Shown piece by piece: positions 24,217-32,098 of a stretch of DNA of 46,736 nucleotides. Source of the DNA: a virus; IMG/VR virus record IMGVR_UViG_3300042307_000631, positions 1-46,736 of that record; one strand, given 5' to 3'. The notes under the pieces are model-generated. The model was given only the letters and a program-made list of their open reading frames with translations. It ran no database searches and was not told the DNA's origin. Both the position numbers and the translations under genes were made by a program. Position 1 is the first letter of the stretch; each line of letters begins with the position of its first letter.

Positions 24217-25416
24217 TTAATAAGTTTTAGTTTCAAAATCGGTTGGATATTGAGATGGTTTTATATATTTAATCCAATAGTTAACCGCGTTCTGGTCATT
24301 TATCCATTTTGATTTATCACTCCAATCAAACCCTGATAACGCGTAATAGGGTTTATAATCTCTAATTATTTGAGCCCTATTTGGATGTGCAGTTACTTCA
24401 TCTATCAACCCGTCACCATCAGTATCATATCCATCAATAGAACCATCTCTATCGTAATCAATAGGTCGGACCGTATAATCTGGCTGGAGATTTAATAAAT
24501 CTTCATCTGGAGTATCAAATGGTGGGTCGTATAATCCTAACTCTTGGTCATCTTCCATCATCTTAGTTAGTAAAGCGTGTCTTTCTTCTTGAGTTGGAGA
24601 TTTTTTTCCACTATCTTCGTATATTTGATAATTTTTTTCCACTAATGGGTCATTCTCACCATACATATTTTTCTTACCAATCAATCCATTGAATGCAATG
24701 ATAAGTGCAACTGCAAGGGGGTCAAACACAAATACTATAATGAATATAAAAAATTTAACAACGGAGTTAAGCGGTACGTTAAACGCTTCTGCTACAAAAC
24801 GAAATCCACCAACTTCCTTTTCTAATTCTATATTGTTATTTTTAATTACGTTTATAGAATCTAATGCTGCGTTATTTTTAATAGTTAATTCATCTATTCG
24901 ATTTGATATGGAACTGATTTCTTTATCTGCAGATTTAATCATCTGAGATACTCTTGATGTAGATTTATCTTTATCAATTTGTTTAGATAAATTACTCTCT
25001 TGAGAATTACGAATATTTTGTTGGTTAGTTAACTGAGTAGTGTATCTGGTTATCTCTGCATCATTCTTAGTGATTTGAGTTTGATAAACTGCAATATCCC
25101 TATCTACTTTTTGTAATCCTAAATTTTGTTGTTGGAATGCATTAGAAAGATATCCAAAAATACCGGCAGAGGTAATCAACATAAGAATACCCACTGCACT
25201 TGTTAGATACCATTTGTTAAACCCACCGATATCATCCCACTTTTGTTTTAGATAAGTGGCTACAACTAATTTAGCAAATTCTAATGAACCTGCCATTACC
25301 ATTACTGAAAGTGAAGCTCCGGCAAATAGAACACCTAATCCCGTTACCGAAAAGTACGCAGCACATCCAGCAACGATTACTGCTGATAATCCGACCAAAT
25401 ACTTTAACCAATTCAT
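24217..25416 (-). CDS. Membrane protein with coiled coil and Ca-binding-like loops
   Basis: 399 residues. Hydrophobic segments near 5-22, 25-45, 72-92 and 221-243 suggest a four-helix membrane protein. Between the third and fourth lies a long coiled coil (residues ~100-205). The C-terminal domain contains tandem D-x-D-x-D-G loops (D-R-D-G-S-I-D-G-Y-D-T-D-G-D-G, about 322-336) like dockerin/EF-hand calcium sites. Large membrane proteins with this shape occur in T4-type phages without known function. It precedes the Fe-S carrier gene by 2 nt. Confidence 0.7.
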   Translation of the reverse strand: MNWLKYLVGLSAVIVAGCAAYFSVTGLGVLFAGASLSVMVMAGSLEFAKLVVATYLKQKWDDIGGFNKWYLTSAVGILMLITSAGIFGYLSNAFQQQNLGLQKVDRDIAVYQTQITKNDAEITRYTTQLTNQQNIRNSQESNLSKQIDKDKSTSRVSQMIKSADKEISSISNRIDELTIKNNAALDSINVIKNNNIELEKEVGGFRFVAEAFNVPLNSVVKFFIFIIVFVFDPLAVALIIAFNGLIGKKNMYGENDPLVEKNYQIYEDSGKKSPTQEERHALLTKMMEDDQELGLYDPPFDTPDEDLLNLQPDYTVRPIDYDRDGSIDGYDTDGDGLIDEVTAHPNRAQIIRDYKPYYALSGFDWSDKSKWINDQNAVNYWIKYIKPSQYPTDFETKTY

Positions 25417-25417
25417 T

Positions 25418-25597
25418 TTACGATAAATCTACGATGTTTGTTGTTAGTTCTACTAGTTTTTCAATTTCATTTGATAACTTAATGGCTTCTGCTTGATTAG
25501 CAGGACGTTCGCCCTTTAACATTTCTGCGATAACTTTAGCTCTTTTAGTAATTGCTTCTAAATTTTCCTGAGCTCTCATTTTGTATTCTGATTTCAT
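25418..25597 (-). CDS. Small helical protein (59 aa)
   Basis: Frame starts M-K-S-E-Y-K-M-R-A-Q-E-N-L at 25597 and stops at 25418, overlapping the start of the membrane protein gene at 25416 by none but within 2 nt. It is nearly all helical, with Ala/Glu/Lys heptads (A-I-T-K-R-A-K-V-I-A-E-M-L and A-I-K-L-S-N-E-I-E-K-L). It is the first gene after an AT-rich late-promoter-like motif at 25620. No family recognised. Confidence 0.6.
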   Translation of the reverse strand: MKSEYKMRAQENLEAITKRAKVIAEMLKGERPANQAEAIKLSNEIEKLVELTTNIVDLS

Positions 25598-25619
25598 AAT
25601 TTGTATTTAAATGTACACC

Positions 25620-25628
25620 TATAAATAT
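25620..25628 (-). promoter_or_regulatory. Candidate late promoter motif (ATATTTATA type)
   Basis: On the minus strand CATATTTATAGG lies 23 nt before the ATG at 25597, in the gap that separates the tagged enzyme cassette from this small gene. Same motif and spacing as at 4963 and 9008. Confidence 0.3.
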
Positions 25629-25678
25629 GTCTGATATGAAAAAGAGGTAATTTATATATTTATATATTACCAAATTGG

Positions 25679-26323
25679 TTATATTAGGGTTTTTGAAAAT
25701 GGAACGTTATTATTTTCATTTTTAATAAATTCTGAATAAGGTTTCCAATCTATTCCCATTTGGACGTATTGTAATTCAGAATTACACCTATTTGTAATAT
25801 CAACCTTACTTATATCTATCGTTTTAGCATATTCCCCAGTCATCCACCAAAAATTACCAGAATACATTATATTTGTAGGATTGATTACTGTTTCTAATAA
25901 AACACCATAGGTATTAAACGTACTACTATTTAAAACATTAAATACATTATCAATATATTGAATATTGTATAATTGCATCACATTTCTCCATCGGATAGAT
26001 TCGGAATCGGTTTGTTTAGTTGCCCCCTTTGTGTGTAGGTAAAAAATATAATCATTATCATTAAATAATGGTTTATCTCTTTCTATTAAATTTAAAGTTA
26101 CAAACTCATTACCCATTAATTTAGTATCGCCAATTATAATTCTTGAATTGTACTCATAAATTAATTTAATTATATCATCTAATGAGTTGTTATTTTCTGA
26201 TATTGAAATACCAATAGTTAATGAGTATGGTTGATTAATATATTTTTTTATTAATGTCAGTTGTTCATTTATTATAGATTCAATGTCATCTATAAGGTAT
26301 ATGTGGTAATATATTCGTATCAT
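25679..26323 (-). CDS. Glycosyltransferase-like protein ending in KTLI
   Basis: 214 residues. The pattern F-Y-L-H-T-K-G-A (94-101), a following R-W-R-N-V-M, and Y-S-G-N-F-W-W-M (154-161) matches a GT-A-like group found in polysaccharide loci. Residues before this (D-D-I-I-K-L-I, then I-I-I-G-D-T-K) are consistent with a nucleotide-sugar fold. It ends S-K-T-L-I, the C-terminal tag shared across this cassette, and it is the last gene of the run, with no gene starting near its stop. Donor and acceptor unknown. Confidence 0.65.
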   Translation of the reverse strand: MIRIYYHIYLIDDIESIINEQLTLIKKYINQPYSLTIGISISENNNSLDDIIKLIYEYNSRIIIGDTKLMGNEFVTLNLIERDKPLFNDNDYIFYLHTKGATKQTDSESIRWRNVMQLYNIQYIDNVFNVLNSSTFNTYGVLLETVINPTNIMYSGNFWWMTGEYAKTIDISKVDITNRCNSELQYVQMGIDWKPYSEFIKNENNNVPFSKTLI

Positions 26324-26332
26324 ATTAATGAT

Positions 26333-27124
26333 TTATAATAATTTATTTTCATATTTCTTTAATGTAAAGATATTTGGGTATTTAATTGACACCCAATCAA
26401 ATAATTTATTACTGTATTGATTATTATGTAATTTACCTGGATGTGAACCATCCGCACCAAAATCTATAAAGGGCGTATATGATATAATAAATTTATTATT
26501 ATCAATATAATCAGTATCTACACTATTCCATATAAATGGAATTTTTTTATTTTCTAAATAATTTGTTATCAATAAATGATTTTTATACCAATTTATATAA
26601 TCATCACTATCGTTTTGTAATCCCTCTTTTAGTTTTTGTATGGTCTTTCCTTCTTCAGTTTCTTCTAAGTATCCCCAACTTTGAGTGGGAATGTATGGTT
26701 CTATTTGTTCAGATTGTGTATATATTTCTCTTCGATGATTAAATGTATATAAAATTAAAACTAAATCTGGTTTGATTTCATCACAATATGAAATCAAACA
26801 TCTTGAAATATAATCATTACTTCTTCCACTTACTCCAAAATTTAAATTAACACTATTTGGTATATGTGAACAAAATTGTGCGGGCCAAGTTTCATTATTA
26901 TTTACACCAACCCCTTCCGTTAAAGAACATCCGATAGACATAACCTTTAATCCTTTTTTATGTATCGAATCCCCCCTAAATCCTAATTCATTATAACCAT
27001 AAGTACATAATCCCGTATTATCACTTCCACATGTTTTATATGTTTTATTTATTCTTCCTTTTAATGAATATTTGTAAGATGCAATCTCAAACCCTTCCGA
27101 ATTCCAATATTGTAATGGTTTCAT
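26333..27124 (-). CDS. SGNH/GDSL-type hydrolase
   Basis: 263 residues. Block I is S-I-G-C-S-L-T-E-G (63-71, nucleophile Ser67), followed by N-F-G-V-S-G-R-S-N-D (95-104) holding the oxyanion-hole Gly and Asn, and D-G-S-H-P-G (225-230) holding the Asp-His pair. Members deacylate sugars or lipids. It lacks a signal peptide, so it acts in the cytoplasm. It ends E-N-K-L-L, a weak version of the cassette tag. Acetyl-ester removal from a glycan or peptide is a reasonable inference. Confidence 0.8.
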   Translation of the reverse strand: MKPLQYWNSEGFEIASYKYSLKGRINKTYKTCGSDNTGLCTYGYNELGFRGDSIHKKGLKVMSIGCSLTEGVGVNNNETWPAQFCSHIPNSVNLNFGVSGRSNDYISRCLISYCDEIKPDLVLILYTFNHRREIYTQSEQIEPYIPTQSWGYLEETEEGKTIQKLKEGLQNDSDDYINWYKNHLLITNYLENKKIPFIWNSVDTDYIDNNKFIISYTPFIDFGADGSHPGKLHNNQYSNKLFDWVSIKYPNIFTLKKYENKLL

Positions 27125-27183
27125 ATTAATTTATTTTATCTAATTCTGTTGATAAATTGATTATGTAAGTGCATTCCTCTTTA

Positions 27184-27744
27184 CTAAATAATATTTTTTC
27201 TCTTAAAATCATGTGTTAAAGTATATGTGTCTTTTCTATATTTTTTATCATAATCAAGTATATCCAAATGGGTTGGGTTTTCAATATTTAAATATCTAAT
27301 CACCCTATTAATATCTGTTTTATTAATATATACATTTTCATATGTTATTTGAAATAAATTTTTATTTTTTAAACGGGTTTTTAAATGTTTATATTTATAA
27401 CTCGTTTCTATTATTTTATTTTTATTATCGTTAATCCACTCATTTGTTATTTCATATGGCTCGTGCCATTTACTTTTATTATCCGCATTAAGAAAACTTA
27501 TTGCTGTATCAATGCTATTTTCCCTTCTTAAACAAATAACCTTATCAAATTTATTAATATCATTATCTGATGGCCAATATGCTTCTATAACTATTTTTCT
27601 AATTATTTTATTTTTTTTAAATATAGAATCAAATGTGTTTTTGTCATATGGGGTTTCATCTAATTCAAAATTCAATTCTTTAGATATCCATTTACATAAT
27701 GTAGTAGAACCACATCGTGTATGAGATAAAATTAAAATCTTCAT
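27184..27744 (-). CDS. Sulfotransferase-like P-loop protein
   Basis: 186 residues. The 5'-phosphosulfate-binding-like loop is S-H-T-R-C-G-S-T-T-L (7-16) and the 3'-phosphate-binding-like element is I-C-L-R-R-E-N-S-I-D-T-A-I-S (69-82). These two motifs define the PAPS-dependent sulfotransferase fold. Its start overlaps the stop of the radical SAM gene (TAATG). It ends K-R-K-N-I-I, a variant of the cassette tag. Sulfation of a sugar or peptide Tyr is possible; substrate is not evident. Confidence 0.75.
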   Translation of the reverse strand: MKILILSHTRCGSTTLCKWISKELNFELDETPYDKNTFDSIFKKNKIIRKIVIEAYWPSDNDINKFDKVICLRRENSIDTAISFLNADNKSKWHEPYEITNEWINDNKNKIIETSYKYKHLKTRLKNKNLFQITYENVYINKTDINRVIRYLNIENPTHLDILDYDKKYRKDTYTLTHDFKRKNII

Positions 27745-28793
27745 TACATTAAAGTTTTTTTTGTAGTATCAATGAACTCATATAAATTATGAAAAAGGTA
27801 TCCGTTTTTCCATATCTTATTAAGTTCTTTTTTAAATAACTGATGTTCTGGGTGTTCCATATTCCACACTTGTTTTAATTTAAATTCACCCTCCGAAAAT
27901 GTACCCCAATTAGTTATTTTACCAAAGAATACGTTTACTTTTTTACCAAAAATAGAATACATTAGGTTATAAAACGTTTCCATTTCCATATAGTTACTAT
28001 CTTGTACAACAAATGATGTTTTAACTGATATTGGTAGGGTGCTTATAAATTTAAGATTATTTAATAAAGTTTCCCAATTTCCACCTATTCTAGTTTTATT
28101 TTCATAAGTATCACGCGTTCCTGCATCTATTGATATTTCACAAGTATGTACAAATTTATGAATGTTTGACATACTATCCCACATCTCTTTATTCCACATT
28201 GATGCGTTAGTATGAAGATGTATGGATTTTAAATTAGGATATTTTTTAGGATTAAAATTTCTTAAATAATTTCTAAACCCAACAGATACAAATGGGTCAC
28301 CGGAGCCGGTAATGTATAATGTTTTTACATGCTGTGAATAATAGTTATCAATATCTTCAATTGTTTTTTCAACTCGTTTTATACCTTGACTATTTTCTAC
28401 AATTAAATCTACTCTACAAGAAGGACATTTATAATTACACGTCCTATCAAAATTCATTACCACATTATCGGGTGTGTTATTTTTTATAATAGGACTATTA
28501 ATATTTGAATCAGATTTTAAAATAATAGGTCCTGATGTTGCTCCGTAGTTTACTAATTTACTTAAATAGGGACAAAGTTCTTTACTACAATATTTAAATG
28601 AACCATCTAATATAGAATTTCTAATGTCGATAATTGGTTCACTATTCCATATATCTTTTAATGGAATTTCACCAATTTCTACTTTATTTGGTAACCACGA
28701 TGGACAACAAACAAAACAAACATTATTATGTATTTCTAATGAATTAAAGGGAACACTACAAAAATAATTTTTTAAATTTATTTTAGATTTCAT
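27744..28793 (-). CDS. Radical SAM enzyme with N-terminal SPASM-like Cys region
   Basis: 349 residues. The cluster motif C-N-Y-K-C-P-S-C is at 119-126, followed by Y-I-T-G-S-G-D-P-F (GGEP-like). Unusually, a Cys-rich SPASM-like segment precedes the barrel: Cys12, Cys26, Cys29, Cys30, then G-E-I-P-L-K-D-I-W-N-S (41-51) and Cys69/Cys74. That resembles SPASM/twitch domains placed N-terminally in some sugar- or peptide-modifying enzymes. It follows a 49-residue peptide gene and an ATP-grasp/Hint-like gene. It ends K-K-T-L-M, the cassette tag. Substrate unknown. Confidence 0.85.
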   Translation of the reverse strand: MKSKINLKNYFCSVPFNSLEIHNNVCFVCCPSWLPNKVEIGEIPLKDIWNSEPIIDIRNSILDGSFKYCSKELCPYLSKLVNYGATSGPIILKSDSNINSPIIKNNTPDNVVMNFDRTCNYKCPSCRVDLIVENSQGIKRVEKTIEDIDNYYSQHVKTLYITGSGDPFVSVGFRNYLRNFNPKKYPNLKSIHLHTNASMWNKEMWDSMSNIHKFVHTCEISIDAGTRDTYENKTRIGGNWETLLNNLKFISTLPISVKTSFVVQDSNYMEMETFYNLMYSIFGKKVNVFFGKITNWGTFSEGEFKLKQVWNMEHPEHQLFKKELNKIWKNGYLFHNLYEFIDTTKKTLM

Positions 28794-28835
28794 TTCATAA
28801 CAATTTAACTAATGAAACCAAATACTTAGTAGATA

Positions 28836-28985
28836 TTATTCTCCTAAATGTTTAACTTTAATTGCAGATACAACCGCTTCAAATGCTGCAGCTATTTTTG
28901 TTTTTAAGTCATTAGATATCGGACCAGTAACCACTTTAACTAATTGTGCAGGTCTTGCTACTTTTATTTTTTCTACTTTTGCCAT
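28836..28985 (-). CDS. 49-residue peptide next to radical SAM gene
   Basis: A frame of 49 codons (M-A-K-V-E-K-I-K-V-A at 28985, ending K-V-K-H-L-G-E at 28836). It is basic at the N-terminus, then helical and Ala/Val-rich (I-A-A-A-F-E-A-V-V-S-A-I). It sits between the ATP-grasp/Hint-like gene and the radical SAM gene and lacks the cassette tag. The position is where a modified precursor peptide would be expected, but the sequence has no Cys and only three Ser/Thr residues. A T4-late-like TATAAATA occurs at 29006-29013, 21 nt upstream. Confidence 0.55.
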   Translation of the reverse strand: MAKVEKIKVARPAQLVKVVTGPISNDLKTKIAAAFEAVVSAIKVKHLGE

Positions 28986-29045
28986 GATTTTATTTTTATT
29001 TGAATTATTTATACTTTGGGATTAGAACTATATTACCTATATAAC

Positions 29046-30521
29046 TTATTTCTGACCTAAACAGGTTGGGCAATAGGATTGATAACAATAATTACCACAA
29101 TAACTCCAACTACACCAACAAGCATTATGCATTACAGCAAAATCACTATCTCCCACATCCACTAAAAATAAATCGGATGGTGCAAAATCTAAAGTATATA
29201 TTGTTTTACTTTCATATATCATCTCTAAATTAGAAATTTCTATTGCCCTTAATTCAGTTGTATTTGAATCAGTTACAACTATTTTATCACCAATATAACA
29301 TTTATTTATTACCTCCCATCTGGTTTCGGTCGAGTCTTTTTCCTCAATAAAAAAAGTAGAATTTGGGGCTTCTGTCCAAGTTCGTCCATCTACTAACGTA
29401 ACATTTACCATCACCATTTCTACTGATGCTGATACCATACCTATTAATTCAGATTGTATTGGTGTTAACGTATTATTTAATTGTGATAGTGTACCAGTCC
29501 ATCCAAATGTGGCAATATTATTTGTAAATGTGGCCGCTTCGTTTTCATTTGTATCGGTAAAGTTAATAGAACGAATATAATCACCTAATTGAATAATATC
29601 AACATCTACTAAAGTACCATCATATTTTAAAATATTTGAATCGTCATCTGTATGGTAGTCGTTTCCTTCTACTCGATTCCTAATAGATTTTGTAATATAT
29701 TTATGTCTAGTTTTTTGATTAAACTTTCTAGTATCAGAAATAAATTCATCCTCACTAAATATAAGTGGTAATCTAGTAGAATGAGTATATCCACCCATAT
29801 TAATAATATCTAAATCAGAGCCGTAAATAATATCAATACTCCTTATTGTTGAATACCTACCATCTACTACATTATCTTCAGAATATATAAATTCTTGAAC
29901 TAAATACCCGTCTTCAACGGAATCAATAACTTCAGATAATTGGATTGAATCAGAAACATTATATATTGCAGGATATACCATAACATCATACAAAGCCTGA
30001 TTTGATTTTACTACAAGATTTGGTTTTGTCGTGGTGTAATCTACGTCATCTAAGGTATTTAAATTTAATTCTTCAGATGTAAAATATGTTTTTGGAATAT
30101 ATGCAGACCCACTCATTAAGTTAAAAAACTCAAATTTATTAGCACAATATAAATCATCTACTAATGCGGTCGTATCAAACGCTTGTCTTAAAATAAATTT
30201 ATAAGATGCATCTTCTATATATGGGACAGTAACCGAATTAGTTGGTACAATATGTTCGTTAAAAGTTATATTGTTTTCTAAACATTTAGTTTGTAATATA
30301 TTACGAAATATGTGCGGCTCATCTGAAGGTGTAAACGCCTTCCCTTCAGTCCATATATAATGAAATTCAGTAATATTATTACTGGTTAATACATTAAATA
30401 ACACTGTATAATCTAATAAGTTTGCACCGGCATTAGAGATACATGTATTAGTGTTTATTTCTATAATTTTAACTGAACCATTTTGTTGTAGCAAATCACT
30501 ACCAATTATTGTTGCTTTCAT
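29046..30521 (-). CDS. ATP-grasp-like / Hint-like protein with Cys-rich C-terminal tail
   Basis: 491 residues. The N-terminal half looks ATP-grasp-like: I-I-E-I-N-T-N-T (19-26), F-I-L-R-Q-A-F-D-T-T-A-L-V-D-D (109-123), L-V-V-K-S-N-Q-A-L (169-177). Residues ~293-466 look like a Hint domain (D-G-T-L-V-D-V-D-I-I-Q-L-G-D, then C-Y-I-G-D-K-I-V-V, then F-A-V-M-H-N-A). No N-terminal Cys/Ser nucleophile is obvious, so splicing is unlikely, but Asn466 cyclisation after His465 could release the last 25 residues. That tail has six Cys (468, 470, 475, 479, 484, 487) and many Tyr/Trp. This fold reading is by eye. Confidence 0.6.
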   Translation of the reverse strand: MKATIIGSDLLQQNGSVKIIEINTNTCISNAGANLLDYTVLFNVLTSNNITEFHYIWTEGKAFTPSDEPHIFRNILQTKCLENNITFNEHIVPTNSVTVPYIEDASYKFILRQAFDTTALVDDLYCANKFEFFNLMSGSAYIPKTYFTSEELNLNTLDDVDYTTTKPNLVVKSNQALYDVMVYPAIYNVSDSIQLSEVIDSVEDGYLVQEFIYSEDNVVDGRYSTIRSIDIIYGSDLDIINMGGYTHSTRLPLIFSEDEFISDTRKFNQKTRHKYITKSIRNRVEGNDYHTDDDSNILKYDGTLVDVDIIQLGDYIRSINFTDTNENEAATFTNNIATFGWTGTLSQLNNTLTPIQSELIGMVSASVEMVMVNVTLVDGRTWTEAPNSTFFIEEKDSTETRWEVINKCYIGDKIVVTDSNTTELRAIEISNLEMIYESKTIYTLDFAPSDLFLVDVGDSDFAVMHNACWCSWSYCGNYCYQSYCPTCLGQK

Positions 30522-30540
30522 AATTTTTATTCTATTTATG

Positions 30541-30549
30541 TATAAATAT
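30541..30549 (-). promoter_or_regulatory. Candidate late promoter motif (ATATTTATA type)
   Basis: On the minus strand CACATATTTATAC is 20 nt before the ATG at 30521, within a 54-nt gap, and is followed by CATAAATAG. It could give separate expression of the ATP-grasp/Hint-like gene. Confidence 0.3.
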
Positions 30550-30575
30550 GTGAATTACTAATTTTAATTAAAATA

Positions 30576-30878
30576 TTACATTAAGGTTTTGTTTACTTTA
30601 TCTTCTTTTGGTTCTATATACCCAAAATCGGTATTTTCCCATTTTTTTGCTGGGCAGGCGTTGTAGTTTGTTGAGAACACTTTCTTATTCAAAGGGCACC
30701 CACATTTTCCACAAAGGGCACTCCATTTTAACCCTTTTATTGTTTCTTTTCTAAATTCACACCCCAAACATACTTCGAGTCTTAATTTAGCTAACTCCTC
30801 TTGTTTTGGTGTTGGATTATATGAAATTATCCAAGCATCAAATATTTCTTTATAATTAATAGTAGGTATTTTAATCAT
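30576..30878 (-). CDS. Small zinc-binding-type protein ending in KTLM
   Basis: 100 residues. Cysteines are spaced C-L-G-C (37-40), C-G-K-C-G-C (56-61) and A-C-P (74-76), typical of a treble-clef or zinc-ribbon-like module, with W52 and W80 nearby. Such proteins are found in phage and bacterial small-protein sets without defined function. It ends V-N-K-T-L-M, the tag seen across this cassette, although no gene starts near its stop. It is 1 nt from the next gene upstream. Confidence 0.7.
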   Translation of the reverse strand: MIKIPTINYKEIFDAWIISYNPTPKQEELAKLRLEVCLGCEFRKETIKGLKWSALCGKCGCPLNKKVFSTNYNACPAKKWENTDFGYIEPKEDKVNKTLM

Positions 30879-30879
30879 C

Positions 30880-31335
30880 TTATATTAGTGTCATTTTTGT
30901 TTCAAATAATTTATTGTGTAGGAATCCAACTAGTGTAAATCGTGCACCAATACAATTTTCTACTTTATGTGATTCTTCTTTAGTAAAATATACAATAGTT
31001 CCTATTTTGGGGGTTATAGATATTTCATCAAAGATTAATTTGCCTCCGGTATAATTATTGTTTAAAAAAATAACAAAAGAGTAGTTATTTTTATGTGCAT
31101 GTTTAGTTTTTACTTGTACGATACTTTCGTCTGTGCGTTGTATCCTAAGTTTTTTAAAATCACACCTTTCAAATTTGGGAATAATATCTATAACTTTTTT
31201 TAAATATGGAATTAAATCAACACCAAAAAAGTGATAGATATTATCATTTACATTCATAACATTTATATCGTCCCATAAATTAATAACAGAATCACATTGT
31301 TGTGGTGTTATGTAGTTATCAATAATTTTAATCAT
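30880..31335 (-). CDS. 2OG-Fe(II)-oxygenase-like protein, metal motif altered
   Basis: 151 residues. It has the DSBH features of prolyl-4-hydroxylase-like enzymes: S-F-V-I-F-L-N-N-N-Y-T-G-G-K-L-I-F, then P-K-I-G-T-I-V-Y-F, a distal His in E-S-H-K-V and the 2OG-binding Arg in G-A-R-F-T-L. The proximal HxD is replaced by H-A-H (97-99 region, K-H-A-H-K-N-N), so iron binding is uncertain. It ends E-T-K-M-T-L-I, the cassette tag with Met in place of Lys. Confidence 0.65.
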   Translation of the reverse strand: MIKIIDNYITPQQCDSVINLWDDINVMNVNDNIYHFFGVDLIPYLKKVIDIIPKFERCDFKKLRIQRTDESIVQVKTKHAHKNNYSFVIFLNNNYTGGKLIFDEISITPKIGTIVYFTKEESHKVENCIGARFTLVGFLHNKLFETKMTLI

Positions 31336-31336
31336 T

Positions 31337-32098
31337 TTATATTAGTGTCTTATTAGTTTTTGGTATATCATAGAAATCATAAATACTATTGTACCTTTCT
31401 TTGAAATTTTGATTTAGTTTTAGAGAACACTCCATATGTTGGCTAGAATTAACTTGTTTTAGGTTAAATTCTTTTCCAATTTTATTTGAGACCCATTTTT
31501 CCATAAGATTTAATTCTTTAATATCAAACCAAATAATATCCTTGTCGTGATTGTGCCAATATGATGATGGGGTTATTAATATATTAATTACGTTAACTAT
31601 ATATTCTTCGGAATATAAGTCCATAAGTTTAGATGGTCTAGCAGGATTTTTAATAAATTCGTTTTTTAATAAAAAATCGTTTATTATGTTAAGTCTATTC
31701 TCATTAGAGTATAAATCTTCTGTTTTAAAAAAAAATAATTCATCTAAACTTATATTTTTAAAAAAATCATAAACCTTGCGTGCGTTAGCCCTTTTCAAAT
31801 CAAAAAGAATATGTTTATATAATGAATAAAAAGTATCGTGTCTATCCCTTTTAACAGCAATTACGGGATATTGAAATCCAAACTTTTCTCTAAGCAATTG
31901 TAACTCCTCATGTCCATGTGTAATTAACTGCATTATATGTTTTTCATCTATATTTTCAAAATTAATTTTAGAATTTATTTTTCCCCATTCTGAATTTATA
32001 CTTTTTATTTCTAAATCGTGTAATATACAAGAATAATGAAATGAGGTTGACCCACATCTTGGTAAATTTACATATATAAACTTATTATCTACTAACAT
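31337..32098 (-). CDS. Sulfotransferase-like protein ending in KTLI
   Basis: 253 residues. The N-terminal P-loop-like motif V-N-L-P-R-C-G-S-T-S-F-H (10-21) matches the 5'-PSB of sulfotransferases, and A-V-K-R-D-R-H-D-T-F-Y-S-L-Y matches the 3'-PB region. The middle contains a long helical segment. It is the second such protein in the cassette. It ends T-N-K-T-L-I, and its start overlaps the preceding stop (TAATG). Substrate unknown. Confidence 0.75.
   Translation of the reverse strand: MLVDNKFIYVNLPRCGSTSFHYSCILHDLEIKSINSEWGKINSKINFENIDEKHIMQLITHGHEELQLLREKFGFQYPVIAVKRDRHDTFYSLYKHILFDLKRANARKVYDFFKNISLDELFFFKTEDLYSNENRLNIINDFLLKNEFIKNPARPSKLMDLYSEEYIVNVINILITPSSYWHNHDKDIIWFDIKELNLMEKWVSNKIGKEFNLKQVNSSQHMECSLKLNQNFKERYNSIYDFYDIPKTNKTLI

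Noticed and set aside
23865-24230. Plus-strand open frame of 121 codons
   Set aside because: Antisense to the Fe-S carrier, whose conserved Cys motifs are certain.
29006-29013. T4-type late promoter TATAAATA before the 49-aa gene
   Set aside because: A perfect octamer at a sensible distance (21 nt), but it is a single match in AT-rich DNA and differs in orientation from the repeated ATATTTATA motif, so it is not listed as a promoter.
29046-30521. Protein-splicing intein in the Hint-like protein
   Set aside because: No N-terminal Cys/Ser junction is seen and residue +1 after Asn is Ala; splicing would need Cys, Ser or Thr.
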